DNA from: Bacillota bacterium
Lineage (GTDB): Bacteria; Eremiobacterota; SpSt-956; JAKJGF01
Direction of reading: 5' to 3'
Assembly: GCA_029555925.1 (NCBI GenBank)
Contig: JAKPQU010000390.1
Span: 1 to 40,000 of the forward strand
Length of the DNA: 40,000 nt
The notes below the pieces were generated by a model. That model saw nothing but the letters and a program-made list of their open reading frames with translations. It was not told the origin of the DNA and searched no databases. Shown piece after piece: positions 8,418-15,996 of the stretch (positions are counted from its first letter, which is position 1; each line of letters opens with the position of its first letter). Made by a program: the position numbers and the translations under genes.

Positions 8418-8446
8418 TAGACAAAAAAATTAAAAAGATTTATAAT
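8418..8446 (+). promoter_or_regulatory. Strong sigma70-type promoter of the second Rpn gene
   Basis: -35 TAGACA, 17-bp spacer, -10 TATAAT (8441-8446). The predicted transcript start near 8453 leaves a leader of about 16 nt with GAGGG before the ATG. Confidence 0.7.
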
Positions 8447-8468
8447 AAAACTGTAGAGGGAAACATAT

Positions 8469-9398
8469 ATGAAAGTAAATAAAGTAAAGAGAAAAAAACC
8501 TGCAAAATTAGAAGACAGTGCATGGAAAGATATACTGGAGGAGCTTTTCCCTCAGTTTCTGGAATTTTTCTTTTATGATCTGTATAAAGAAATAGATTTT
8601 TCTAAAAAGCCAATTTTTATGGATAAAGAGCTGGAAAAAATATTGAAGACAAGCAAAACAGGTAAGAGATTTGCCGATAAGCTTGTAAAAATTTATCTGA
8701 AGGATGGCTCTGAAAGATGGTGTCTGTGTCATGTTGAAGTTCAGGGAAAAAAAGAAAAGAATTTCTCTGAACGAGTTTATATATATAATTACAGGATTTT
8801 TGACAGATATCATAAAAATGTTGTAAGTCTTGTTGTTCTGACAGATGAAGATGAAAATTTTCGTCCCTGTCCCTATGAATTCACTATAGATGGTTTCAGC
8901 CTGGTATTTAAATATCCTTTAGTGAAAATAATAGATTATAAAGACAGACTGGATGAAATAAAAAAAAGTGAAAATCCCTTTGCTGTAGTAGTAGAAACCT
9001 ATATAAGGCTTCTTGAGGTTAAAAAAGATAATGAGAAGAAACTGTCATTAAAAATAATTCTATCAAAATCCGTATGTAATAGAAGAGATTATTTAAAATT
9101 ATTAAGATTTATCGACTGGCTTATAAATTTACCGGAAAAATATGAGAAGATCTACTATGAAGAAATGAGGAAATTTGAGGAGGTGATCGAAATGCCTTAT
9201 GTAACAACTTTTGAGCGTTATGGTTATAAAAAAGGATTAAGAGAAGGAATTGAAAAAGGTAAGGAAAAAGGATTAAGAGAAGGAATTGAAAAAGGAATAG
9301 AAAAAGGAAAGATTGAAGCCGCAAAAATGATGGTTCATGCAGGTATGGACAGAAAAAAAATAGCAAAGATACTCGATATAGGTGAGAATGAGTTTTAA
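8469..9398 (+). CDS. Rpn-family PD-(D/E)XK protein, second type
   Basis: 309 aa. This distant relative of the 4651 gene lacks the NPRVDFAFKLIFG opening and instead begins with a basic stretch and AWKDILEELFPQFLEFFF, as in the subgroup often annotated as Rpn family recombination-promoting nuclease or DUF4351-like transposase. Candidate active-site residues are D70 (FADKLVKIY) and E90/Q92 (CHVEVQ). The C-terminus has a tandem charged repeat GLREGIEKGKEK / GLREGIEKGIEK followed by a helical GMDRKKIAKIL tail. GAGGG precedes the ATG. The OmpR-type regulator follows 35 bp downstream without a terminator and may be co-transcribed. The role is probably DNA cleavage or recombination. Confidence 0.82.
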   Translation: MKVNKVKRKKPAKLEDSAWKDILEELFPQFLEFFFYDLYKEIDFSKKPIFMDKELEKILKTSKTGKRFADKLVKIYLKDGSERWCLCHVEVQGKKEKNFSERVYIYNYRIFDRYHKNVVSLVVLTDEDENFRPCPYEFTIDGFSLVFKYPLVKIIDYKDRLDEIKKSENPFAVVVETYIRLLEVKKDNEKKLSLKIILSKSVCNRRDYLKLLRFIDWLINLPEKYEKIYYEEMRKFEEVIEMPYVTTFERYGYKKGLREGIEKGKEKGLREGIEKGIEKGKIEAAKMMVHAGMDRKKIAKILDIGENEF

Positions 9399-9433
9399 CC
9401 GGAATAACATAAATTTAAACGGAGGATCTACCA

Positions 9434-10135
9434 TTGACCCCATCTGTTCTTGTTGTAGACGATGAAAAATCTATAGTGGAATTTATCGAATTAAACCTCA
9501 AAAGACAGGGCTTTTCTGTTCTGAAAGCCTATAAGGGACAGGATGGTATTAGCATTGCCAGGGAAAGTAATCCTTCTGTCATTGTCCTGGATGTCATGCT
9601 CCCCGATACAGACGGTTTTGAAGTGTGCAGATCTATAAGAGAATTTTCCATGGCTCCCATAATAATGCTTACTGCAAGAGGAGAAGATGTGGATAAAATA
9701 ATAGGTCTGGAAATGGGAGCAGATGATTATATGGTAAAACCCTTCAATCCCAGGGTACTGGTAGCAAAAATAAATGCCATGTTAAGGCGTCTTTCAGTGA
9801 AAGTCTTGTCTTCTCCCACTTCATCTATTATAATAGACGATATTAAAATGGATTTAATCAACAGAACACTCTTTAAATCAGAAAAACAGATAGAACTTAC
9901 CCCCAGAGAATTTGATTTATTAAAGTTCCTGGTTTTAAATCCCAATAAACTCTTAAAGCGGGAAGAAATAATTGAAGAAATATGGAAACAGGAATATGTA
10001 GATCATAGATCGGTAGATGTCCATATAAGAAGATTGAGAGAAAAAATAGAAAGAGATCCCAATAATCCGGAAAAAATTTTGACTATATGGGGAAAAGGTT
10101 ATAGATTCAATAATGAACGGAATGAGCAGGATTAA
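9434..10135 (+). CDS. OmpR/PhoB-family response regulator
   Basis: 233 aa. The receiver domain (1-115) has D9/D10, phosphoacceptor D53 in VIVLDVMLP, T80 in MLTARG and K102 in DDYMVKPF. The C-terminal winged helix (about 130-230) has ELTPREFDLLKFL and the recognition segment YVDHRSVDVHIRRLREKIE, ending in WGKGYRF. The start codon is TTG, 8 nt after CGGAGG; no better in-frame start exists. No kinase is adjacent. The PhoR-like kinase at 20024-21793 is the most plausible partner in the window, but pairing is inference. It could control the pilin cluster that begins 150 bp downstream. Confidence 0.9.
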   Translation: MTPSVLVVDDEKSIVEFIELNLKRQGFSVLKAYKGQDGISIARESNPSVIVLDVMLPDTDGFEVCRSIREFSMAPIIMLTARGEDVDKIIGLEMGADDYMVKPFNPRVLVAKINAMLRRLSVKVLSSPTSSIIIDDIKMDLINRTLFKSEKQIELTPREFDLLKFLVLNPNKLLKREEIIEEIWKQEYVDHRSVDVHIRRLREKIERDPNNPEKILTIWGKGYRFNNERNEQD

Positions 10136-10178
10136 ATATAAAATTATGAAAAATTTATTTAAAATTAACTAAAGTTGA

Positions 10179-10207
10179 TTGTAATTATCTTTCATATATA
10201 GTATAAT
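10179..10207 (+). promoter_or_regulatory. Sigma70-type promoter of the first pseudopilin cluster
   Basis: -35 TTGTAA, 17-bp spacer, -10 TATAAT (10202-10207). It lies 75 bp before the GTG of the first pseudopilin gene. Confidence 0.55.
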
Positions 10208-10281
10208 CTATATAAGACAGGAAAGATGTATTTTTTTAATTAAGTATAAATAAATTTTATATTACAAGGAAGTTACAAAAA

Positions 10282-10737
10282 GTGTTTTATGTAAAGAAAA
10301 AAATATCTCCCGTTAAGGGGTTTACTCTTGCGGAAATCATGCTTGGTATGTTTCTTTTAGGAATTGTTATGGTTACTGTAACAGGAGTTTTTGTAAGCGG
10401 TTTATCAGGAGCAAGAAAGGCTCAGAAGAAAATAATCACTCTTAATCTGGCAGAAAGTATGCTTGACAGTATACTTCTTATGGATTATTCGGATATAGAT
10501 GAAGGTATCTATAATGGAACAACAACTAAATCTAATGTCGATGGCGATACAATATTATTTCCTCCTGACCCATCTCCACAGGATATTGAAAGCAAAACAG
10601 GAGCAATATATAAAATATCTGTGGAAGAGAAAGGGACTGGGGCAAAAATCAAAAAAATTACAGTAGAAGTATTAATAAAAGGCAGACAGAGTGAGGGAAG
10701 CAGTAAAGCCAGACTGGTAGGCTATAAAGCACAATAA
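10282..10737 (+). CDS. PilV/GspI-like pseudopilin
   Basis: 151 aa. The class III prepilin leader VKG-FTLAE (cleavage after G13, Glu at +5) is followed by a hydrophobic helix of about 22 residues (IMLGMFLLGIVMVTVTGVFV). A small globular part has LNLAESMLDSILLMDY, similar to PilV/GspI proteins, where a conserved LAES/LAEN segment follows the helix. The start is GTG with AAGGA 11 nt upstream. It is the first gene of a three-gene operon with 14 bp to the next start. Prepilin peptidase would cleave and N-methylate it, and it would join a type IV pilus or type II secretion pseudopilus as a minor subunit. Confidence 0.8.
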   Translation: MFYVKKKISPVKGFTLAEIMLGMFLLGIVMVTVTGVFVSGLSGARKAQKKIITLNLAESMLDSILLMDYSDIDEGIYNGTTTKSNVDGDTILFPPDPSPQDIESKTGAIYKISVEEKGTGAKIKKITVEVLIKGRQSEGSSKARLVGYKAQ

Positions 10738-10751
10738 TAAAGGTGGTATTT

Positions 10752-11477
10752 ATGAAAGGTTATTCAGTAGTTGAATTAATGATAACAATGCTTATATTTT
10801 CTTTTTTTCTTCTTGCTCTTACGCAGATTTTCAGTCTTGGCCTGAAATCATGGAATATAATAGAAAGTAAAACAAGTATTGAACAGGAAGCATCTTTATC
10901 ATTGAGTTTATTAAAGAGAGATCTATTTTTTTCCGATAACATGACTGTTCAGATTGGTGGCGAAGGGAAAGAATATGTCATTATGGAAAGTGCGGCAGAT
11001 GAGAAAGGCAAATTTCATTACAATGAAAAAACCGGTGTCATCGAATGGCAGTCTTATATACTCTATTACACCTTTCCAAGAAGTTCTGCAGACGATGAGT
11101 TTTGCCTCAAGGTAGATTTAAAATCAGCCAGCCCGGAGAAAACTCCGAAGAAAAAACTGATACGAAAGGTAATAAGACATAATCCTTCGGAAGTTGCAAA
11201 AAAACTGACAAATTACAAACTGTATTTTACCGACAGCATAAATCCTCCCGCTTCGGAAGGTATTATAGGCAAACCTCATATCCTTTCAAAACATATATAT
11301 AATATGGATATTACAGAAAATAGCGTCGACAAAAATAACGGATTAGACATAAAACTGGAAATGGTTAAATCCATACTGGAAGATCGACTTGCCTATGTAA
11401 AGGATTTTTCCTATAACGTAGGTTATGAAACAATAACATTAAATGGAACTGTTCTTTTAAAAAATACTAAAAAATAA
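10752..11477 (+). CDS. PilW/GspJ-like pseudopilin
   Basis: 241 aa. A very short leader MKG is followed by YSVVE (Glu at +5) and the hydrophobic helix LMITMLIFSFFLLALTQIF. After it, SLSLLKRDLFFSDNMTVQ is the post-helix segment typical of PilW/GspJ subunits. The start at 10752 is preferred over GTG 10743 because AGGTGG ends 5 nt before it and the leader then has the usual length. It sits between the PilV-like and the large PilX-like gene. The expected role is a minor pseudopilin in the tip complex of a pilus or secretion filament. Confidence 0.78.
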   Translation: MKGYSVVELMITMLIFSFFLLALTQIFSLGLKSWNIIESKTSIEQEASLSLSLLKRDLFFSDNMTVQIGGEGKEYVIMESAADEKGKFHYNEKTGVIEWQSYILYYTFPRSSADDEFCLKVDLKSASPEKTPKKKLIRKVIRHNPSEVAKKLTNYKLYFTDSINPPASEGIIGKPHILSKHIYNMDITENSVDKNNGLDIKLEMVKSILEDRLAYVKDFSYNVGYETITLNGTVLLKNTKK

Positions 11478-11495
11478 TAGAAAGGGGATGTGGTA

Positions 11496-13628
11496 ATGAA
11501 AAAAATGACTGATAAAAAGGGAATGGTAATAATATCCATATTAATGGTTACCGTGGTGCTGTTAATAATGACCACTTCAATGCTTATAATCCATTCAAGC
11601 ACACTGGGATTTATAACTACCTTCGAAAAACAGACTATGGCTCGTAAACTTGCGGAATCAGGAGTAGCTTATGCTCTCTATTCCCTGAAAAACGATTCCA
11701 GCTGGGGCGATCCGAATGATCCGAATTGCCATCTTATAACAGTTTCGGTTCCTGAAGTAAATGGTAAGTTTGAAATTGCTTTTAACAGAAGCGCCAGTTT
11801 TTACTCCTTCAATAACATTATGAATGGAGCAGATCCTAACGGCGGATATAATAATGCCGGAGTACCCGGCTATTCTGTAGATCTCATAGTGACAGGCATA
11901 ATAGATCCCGGTTCAAGTCAGGTATCAAAGAAATACAGGGTTATATTACAGGCAGACTCCTATTATGACGGAGCGGTTACAAGCGGTGCATTTGAAGCAG
12001 AGGCCAATTCAGTTACAGTAAAAACCGAGGGAGATGATCCAAACATCCCTCTTCCGGGAAGCATCCATTCAAACAGTGTACTGGGCCTTCTTGATTCGGG
12101 TGGAAACCGTATAGGAACACCAGATAAGTATGCTATAAATCCTGTAGGCAGTACCCAATTTGATCTTTATGGAGGCGTCTTAAGCGCCCAGGGAGAAATA
12201 AACTCCTCTGCAACAGTTGACCCTAATTCACAGATTGATCAGAAAAGCAGGGCAAGAAATATGAAACCTGTAAATATATCAGGTATTATACATGATGCAG
12301 CAGCATCAACAATCCCTAAAGTCACCGGAGGCACATATGTAGTCGGGCCAAACAGCCTGGTAAGTCCAACAGATGCGAATACAACTGTCACTCTGCCAGG
12401 AATATCAGGGGATCCAAACGTTTATTATAGCGTCTCTGGTGGACAACTAACTATAAAAAAAGATATAGTCTTTACCGGAGATACAAAATTTGAATTTGCT
12501 TATGACAAAATTGCTGAAGGCATAACTGATCCCAATACTCAGAAAGAGTTAATTAAAAAAGCAGGTATATATATGGAAAAAGACACGAATGGAAATGTTC
12601 CATCTGTATATGTAGATGGCGGAGATTTAACTGTAGCAGGAGGGGTAGTAAAGGGGAACGGATCTTTTTACGTAGACGGGAAAGCAAATTATATAGGAGA
12701 AAATAATTTAACCGCATCAGACGATCCCGGAGTGGCAGTTCTGGCAAACAATGATGTCAATTTAAGTATTCCCGCCATTGCAGGAGAGGCTCTGAACGTA
12801 AATATGAAAGGTCTTGTTTATTCCTCAGGGAATGCAAATATTACAAGATTCGATCCAACGGATACTACAAACAAGACAAATCTTACCAATCTTTCTTCGT
12901 CAGCTCAATGGCCTCCTTCATGGACATGGAACTATGAGGAAGTATATAAAGAAACTAGTGTAAGTGGAGGAACTACATGGAAACAAATACCTATTACTGG
13001 CGCTGATGGTTCAGTAGACCCATATGGAACACAATATGGAGGCTCAACTGGAGATTGGTATAAATTTGTTATTGAAGGTGACGGTAACGATAGTAAGATT
13101 GAACTAACCAAGCCAATCGATAAATTCTCAAGTGAAGCAACTCTTAAAGTAGGTAGTACCAGTACAGCAAAAGTGATTCTGTATAAAAGAACAAATAGTA
13201 GTGATCCATATGACCCAAGCTCATGGACTGTTGCCGACATAAAGAATCTTGCTTCAGGGCAGTCATTGACATTTAGCTCAACTAGTCCGTCTGATTGGCC
13301 TACTGGCCTGCAAGCAGAGTTTAGACTAGGAATGTGTACCCAAACAATTAACGATACGGAACATTTCGATCCAGTCACAGGTGTATATCAGATACCAGTA
13401 TCCACCAATTCCCCCGGCTTTAATTTCACCGGCGCACTTGTAGCAATAGATCCCAACAATCCTGTGCCTTCAGTGGATAAACCGGACGACCCGAATAGAG
13501 GTAATATATATATAAATATAGGAGCAGACAGCAAGATAAATATTACCTGTTCTCCTCGATATCTGAAATTACTCCGCGTGATAAAAGCCGGCACGGTATT
13601 TCGCGTGGTAAGCTGGACTGAATTATAA
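11496..13628 (+). CDS. Large PilX/GspK-like pilus-associated protein
   Basis: 710 aa, far longer than classical PilX (about 160-200) or GspK (about 330). The N-terminus KKGMVIISILMVTVVLLIMTTSMLIIH is a pilin-like helix without the usual Glu at +5, as in GspK/PilX proteins. TMARKLAESGVAYALYSLKND follows, the segment after which PilX_N-type proteins are recognised. The remainder is extracellular-type, rich in Gly, Asn, Thr and DPN motifs, with a beta-rich tail (DPNRGNIYINIGADSKINI). AAAGGGG lies 8 nt before the ATG. It closes the first V-W-X cluster. It could be an adhesin-like tip protein; no catalytic motif is visible. Confidence 0.75.
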   Translation: MKKMTDKKGMVIISILMVTVVLLIMTTSMLIIHSSTLGFITTFEKQTMARKLAESGVAYALYSLKNDSSWGDPNDPNCHLITVSVPEVNGKFEIAFNRSASFYSFNNIMNGADPNGGYNNAGVPGYSVDLIVTGIIDPGSSQVSKKYRVILQADSYYDGAVTSGAFEAEANSVTVKTEGDDPNIPLPGSIHSNSVLGLLDSGGNRIGTPDKYAINPVGSTQFDLYGGVLSAQGEINSSATVDPNSQIDQKSRARNMKPVNISGIIHDAAASTIPKVTGGTYVVGPNSLVSPTDANTTVTLPGISGDPNVYYSVSGGQLTIKKDIVFTGDTKFEFAYDKIAEGITDPNTQKELIKKAGIYMEKDTNGNVPSVYVDGGDLTVAGGVVKGNGSFYVDGKANYIGENNLTASDDPGVAVLANNDVNLSIPAIAGEALNVNMKGLVYSSGNANITRFDPTDTTNKTNLTNLSSSAQWPPSWTWNYEEVYKETSVSGGTTWKQIPITGADGSVDPYGTQYGGSTGDWYKFVIEGDGNDSKIELTKPIDKFSSEATLKVGSTSTAKVILYKRTNSSDPYDPSSWTVADIKNLASGQSLTFSSTSPSDWPTGLQAEFRLGMCTQTINDTEHFDPVTGVYQIPVSTNSPGFNFTGALVAIDPNNPVPSVDKPDDPNRGNIYINIGADSKINITCSPRYLKLLRVIKAGTVFRVVSWTEL

Positions 13629-13630
13629 TT

Positions 13631-13711
13631 GTCTGAACCGGGATACTCAGGATTTTAAGATTACCAGGATTTTTTATTCTGGTAATCTTTTATAATCCCG
13701 AAAATTTTTAT
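13631..13711 (+). repeat. TCTGAACCGGGAT repeat with long imperfect inverted repeat, terminator-like
   Basis: After tctgaaccgggat the arms AAGATTACCAG (13657-13667) and CTGGTAATCTT (13679-13689) pair perfectly around a T-rich loop. Flanking GGATT/AATCC bases extend the pairing, and a T-rich tail follows. It begins 2 bp after the stop of the PilX-like gene, so it may also end that transcript. Confidence 0.65.
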
Positions 13712-13739
13712 ATCCCGAAAATCATGTCACGATACAACT

Positions 13740-13784
13740 ATGAAAAATATAAAAAATGAAATAACTCATAAGATTATTGGATGT
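13740..13784 (+). pseudogene. N-terminal fragment of a GxxExxY protein gene, cut by a repeat
   Basis: ATG at 13740 reads MKNIKNEITHKIIGC, which resembles the conserved start of GxxExxY-family proteins (NEIT..IIG.AIEVHR). At 13783 the sequence passes into the TCTGAACCGGGAT repeat and similarity ends; the frame runs out shortly after. A matching C-terminal piece lies at 14456. The assignment rests on a short match. Confidence 0.45.
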
Positions 13785-13827
13785 CTGAACCGGGATGCGC
13801 AGGATACACGGGATGAACAGGATGAGA
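13783..13827 (+). repeat. TCTGAACCGGGAT dispersed repeat
   Basis: tgtctgaaccgggatgcgca is followed by ggatacacgggatgaacagg, third direct copy of the family in the window. It supplies the possible start codons of the small gene that follows. Confidence 0.7.
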
Positions 13828-14085
13828 TTAACCATTTCGTTTTATAAATACTTATTTTACGAAGAAAGACATAAAAATAAAGAAGTAATATATCAGAGAT
13901 GTCTGTCCATAGAAATATCAGAACAAAGATTAATGATAAAAGACGTAGCAACCAAACATCCGGTTCATTCTGCGCATCTGGTATTAGACAAAATAAATAA
14001 AAAGATGTATAATAAAATTAAGAAAGTAACCGATAAATGGCAGGAAAGAATTACACAAAAGCTGGCCTATGAAGTCGCCACATAA
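13822..14085 (+). CDS. Small basic protein of unknown function
   Basis: About 87 aa from ATG 13822 (earlier in-frame ATGs at 13795 and 13813 lie in repeat DNA). The sequence is charged and helical, for example MYNKIKKVTDKWQERITQK, without cysteines, signal peptide or membrane segment. I do not recognise a family. No Shine-Dalgarno is visible because the 5' part comes from the TCTGAACCGGGAT repeat, so this may be the 3' remnant of a longer gene. The next gene begins 11 bp after the stop with a good ribosome site inside the gap (AAAGGAG), which suggests co-transcription. Confidence 0.4.
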   Translation: MRLTISFYKYLFYEERHKNKEVIYQRCLSIEISEQRLMIKDVATKHPVHSAHLVLDKINKKMYNKIKKVTDKWQERITQKLAYEVAT

Positions 14086-14096
14086 AGGAGAAAATT

Positions 14097-14432
14097 ATGG
14101 AAGAAGTATTAAAACAGATCTTAAATAAACTGGATACAATGGGAAAAGACATAAAAGACCTGAAGACAAACATTACCCGTCTTGAAGAAAGGCAGACAAA
14201 ACTTGAAGAAGGTCAGAGAAAACTTGAAGAAGGGCAGAGAAAACTTGAAGAAGGGCAGACAAAACTTGAAGAAGGTCAGACAAAACTTGAAAAAAAGATT
14301 AATGATAATCTGGAATTAGTTATAGAGGAACAGCATAGAATTTATAATAGTCTGGATGGTAAACTTGATAAAGTTCTTGAACATATAAAAGGTCACGAAA
14401 TAAGAATTTCTGCATTAGAAGTAAGAATTTAA
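14097..14432 (+). CDS. Small coiled-coil protein with 7-residue tandem repeats
   Basis: 111 aa, almost entirely coiled coil. The middle contains five or six tandem copies of a heptad of the form (Q/R)xKLEEGQ, encoded by a 21-bp DNA repeat (14182-14290) that could expand or contract. It is flanked by MEEVLKQILNKLDTMGKDIKDL and an ELVIEEQHRIYNSLDGKLDKVLEHI segment. No membrane anchor. Similar short coiled-coil proteins are common in bacterial genomes with no defined role. AAAGGAG is 7 nt before the ATG, so translation is likely. Confidence 0.65.
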   Translation: MEEVLKQILNKLDTMGKDIKDLKTNITRLEERQTKLEEGQRKLEEGQRKLEEGQTKLEEGQTKLEKKINDNLELVIEEQHRIYNSLDGKLDKVLEHIKGHEIRISALEVRI

Positions 14433-14455
14433 TAAGTGCTATTACTGGATATTGA

Positions 14456-14530
14456 TTGGATATTGGCTTTCTTATTAATTTCGGAGGAACAAGTCTTGAA
14501 TTCAAAAAACTAATAAAACTGTTCATCCTT
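14456..14530 (+). pseudogene. C-terminal fragment of a GxxExxY protein gene
   Basis: The frame from 14456 reads DIGFLINFGGTSLEFKKLI, closely resembling the C-terminus of GxxExxY-family proteins (VGLLINFG...LEFKR). The upstream reading frame is closed by a stop just before. With the N-terminal piece at 13740 this suggests an original gene whose middle was lost or replaced by 13783-14455. What follows is not convincing coding sequence. Confidence 0.55.
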
Positions 14531-14543
14531 CCCATAGTAATCC

Positions 14544-14978
14544 CTATTTACTTTCTTTTTCCTTCCCACCGGCCACTTCTTCTTCTCCAGGTTCTTCAAG
14601 TATACTGCGTAAAAAATCTTTACCTTTTTTTAATTATAGTGTATTTCATAACTTATTAGAATTTAAGTCGGCGTGACGCGTAACGCGTGACGCGTGACGG
14701 GTTTAATCCCTGCGCATCACGCATTACATGTTACGCATTACGAGGTCATTATTTATGGATAGTTATGAAACTAACTATAAAACCTTTTTTAAAAACTCAT
14801 CATATTTTTTATCCAGAATTTTTCCGAGAAACTCGTCATCAAAAAGTCTGTTTATAGTCTCATTATGTTCGAAAAGTTCCTTTACTTTTTTCATAATCTC
14901 TCCCTCCTTAACTCTGTCATATTTTTGACAGGGCTCTTCTTTTCTCTTTTTTGTTTGTTTTTTGACAGGTTTCTGCAA
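14544..14978 (-). pseudogene. Small acidic/basic helical protein gene disrupted by a MITE
   Basis: On the minus strand an ORF begins at TTG 14978 (AAAGGAG upstream) or, better, at an internal ATG at 14894 with AAGGAGGG upstream, and reads MKKVKELFEHNETINRLF...YDEFLKKVL. Its TAG stop (14775-14777) is the terminal CTA of the inserted element. Beyond the element (14634 down to 14544) the minus strand continues with plausible coding sequence KDFLRSILEEPGEEEVAGG and a TAG. Joining the two halves needs one base removed from an A-run. The likely original product was about 68 aa; I do not recognise the family. The shortened product may still be made. Confidence 0.5.
14637..14777. mobile_element. MITE copy A (141 bp, TA target duplication, internal heptamers)
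   Basis: The ends TAGTGTATTTCATAACT and (inverted) TAGTTAGTTTCATAACT match at 14 of 17 positions. TA flanks both sides (14635-14636, 14778-14779). Inside lie four R-type heptamers (14672-14699), gtttaatccctgcg, then four Y-type heptamers (14715-14742), which can fold back on each other. A TA duplication is characteristic of IS630/Tc1-mariner elements and their MITEs. There is no transposase in the window. Confidence 0.8.
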
Positions 14979-15296
14979 AAAATACTCCTTTAAAAGAATT
15001 ATTCTATATTTAATTTTATCACAGTGATATTGAATTGTCTTTTGAATTATCCCTATGGAGTTAAACGAAAAATAAAAAGTAATATTTTTATATTAAATAT
15101 ACTTTTTTTCACTTATATTAAACTAATAAATTCTCTTTTTTCACTCAAATTGAATTTTTTTCTCCATATAAACCTATGAAAAAGTCATTAAATTCCAGAA
15201 TATTTCTTGCACATAATCAATTTATATGTTATTATATAAATAGAATAATTTTCTCCTTTTATGTAATTGTTTATCGAAAGGAGTCTTTTTAAATAT
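14979..15296. other. AT-rich gap without a recognisable gene
   Basis: The 318-bp stretch holds a near-duplicate ttttttcact motif (15104 and 15136, spacing 32 bp) and a weak promoter candidate (TTGCAC 15207, TATTAT 15230, 17-bp spacer) ahead of the second pseudopilin cluster. I see no coding sequence. Confidence 0.4.
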
Positions 15297-15974
15297 ATGA
15301 TGATTATAAAAAGAAAAAAGAACGGTATGTCCCTTGTTGAAATTATGGGGGCAATTTTTGTCCTGTCCTTTGCAATTCTTGCCGTTGCATCTATTTTCCC
15401 CGCAGGTCTTCAAATGAATAGAAAAACAAAAATCAGGATACAGGCACTCGAACTGGCAAGTGGTATAGCAGAAGAAATAAGGCAACTGCCTTATTATGAC
15501 TACAGTAATAATCCCGGAGTAAATAACAGTTTGCTTGATATAGCAAATACCAGCACCAGTGCCGCAGATGGCTGGGATGGATTTACTAACGCTGCAAATG
15601 GTGCAAACCAGGGAGGTGCTAAAGCATGGACACCCAATATTTTACTGCAAACTGTCGGTACAAAAAATGATGTATTCAGCGAGAGAAGTCCTATATTTTT
15701 TCGAAACGGCAGTAATGAAGACACAAGAAGGAACACTCCTGTCACCTTTACACAGCTGGCTCCGATACAGGTTCCTGCTATTCAAATTCAGCCTTTAGTC
15801 AATACCGGTGGAAATATAAGATGTTTTTATACTTACGGTGGTGTCAGCAGATGTCGTATACACAGAATTATAGTTACAGCCAATATAGAAGAATCCTCGG
15901 TAGGACGGATGAAATACAGTATTATACAGGTAGTTACTTACAAGAGTGACGGAATAACCAGTCTGGGAGAATAA
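15297..15974 (+). CDS. PilV/GspI-like pseudopilin, second cluster
   Basis: 225 aa. The prepilin site is KKNG-MSLVE (cleavage after G10, Glu at +5), followed by the helix IMGAIFVLSFAILAVASIFPAGLQM. LELASGIAEEIRQLPYYDY follows, the PilV-like post-helix segment. The start at 15297 is chosen over the upstream TTG because AAAGGAG lies 13 nt before it and the leader then has normal length. It opens a five-gene run through 19931 and mirrors the gene at 10282. The expected role is a minor pseudopilin cut by prepilin peptidase. Confidence 0.82.
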   Translation: MMIIKRKKNGMSLVEIMGAIFVLSFAILAVASIFPAGLQMNRKTKIRIQALELASGIAEEIRQLPYYDYSNNPGVNNSLLDIANTSTSAADGWDGFTNAANGANQGGAKAWTPNILLQTVGTKNDVFSERSPIFFRNGSNEDTRRNTPVTFTQLAPIQVPAIQIQPLVNTGGNIRCFYTYGGVSRCRIHRIIVTANIEESSVGRMKYSIIQVVTYKSDGITSLGE

Positions 15975-15996
15975 AATTATTTAAGAAGGTGGTTGT

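Noticed and set aside
14728..14928. Plus-strand ORF at 14728-14928
   Set aside because: It is antisense to the better-supported minus-strand small gene, begins inside the MITE and has no ribosome site.
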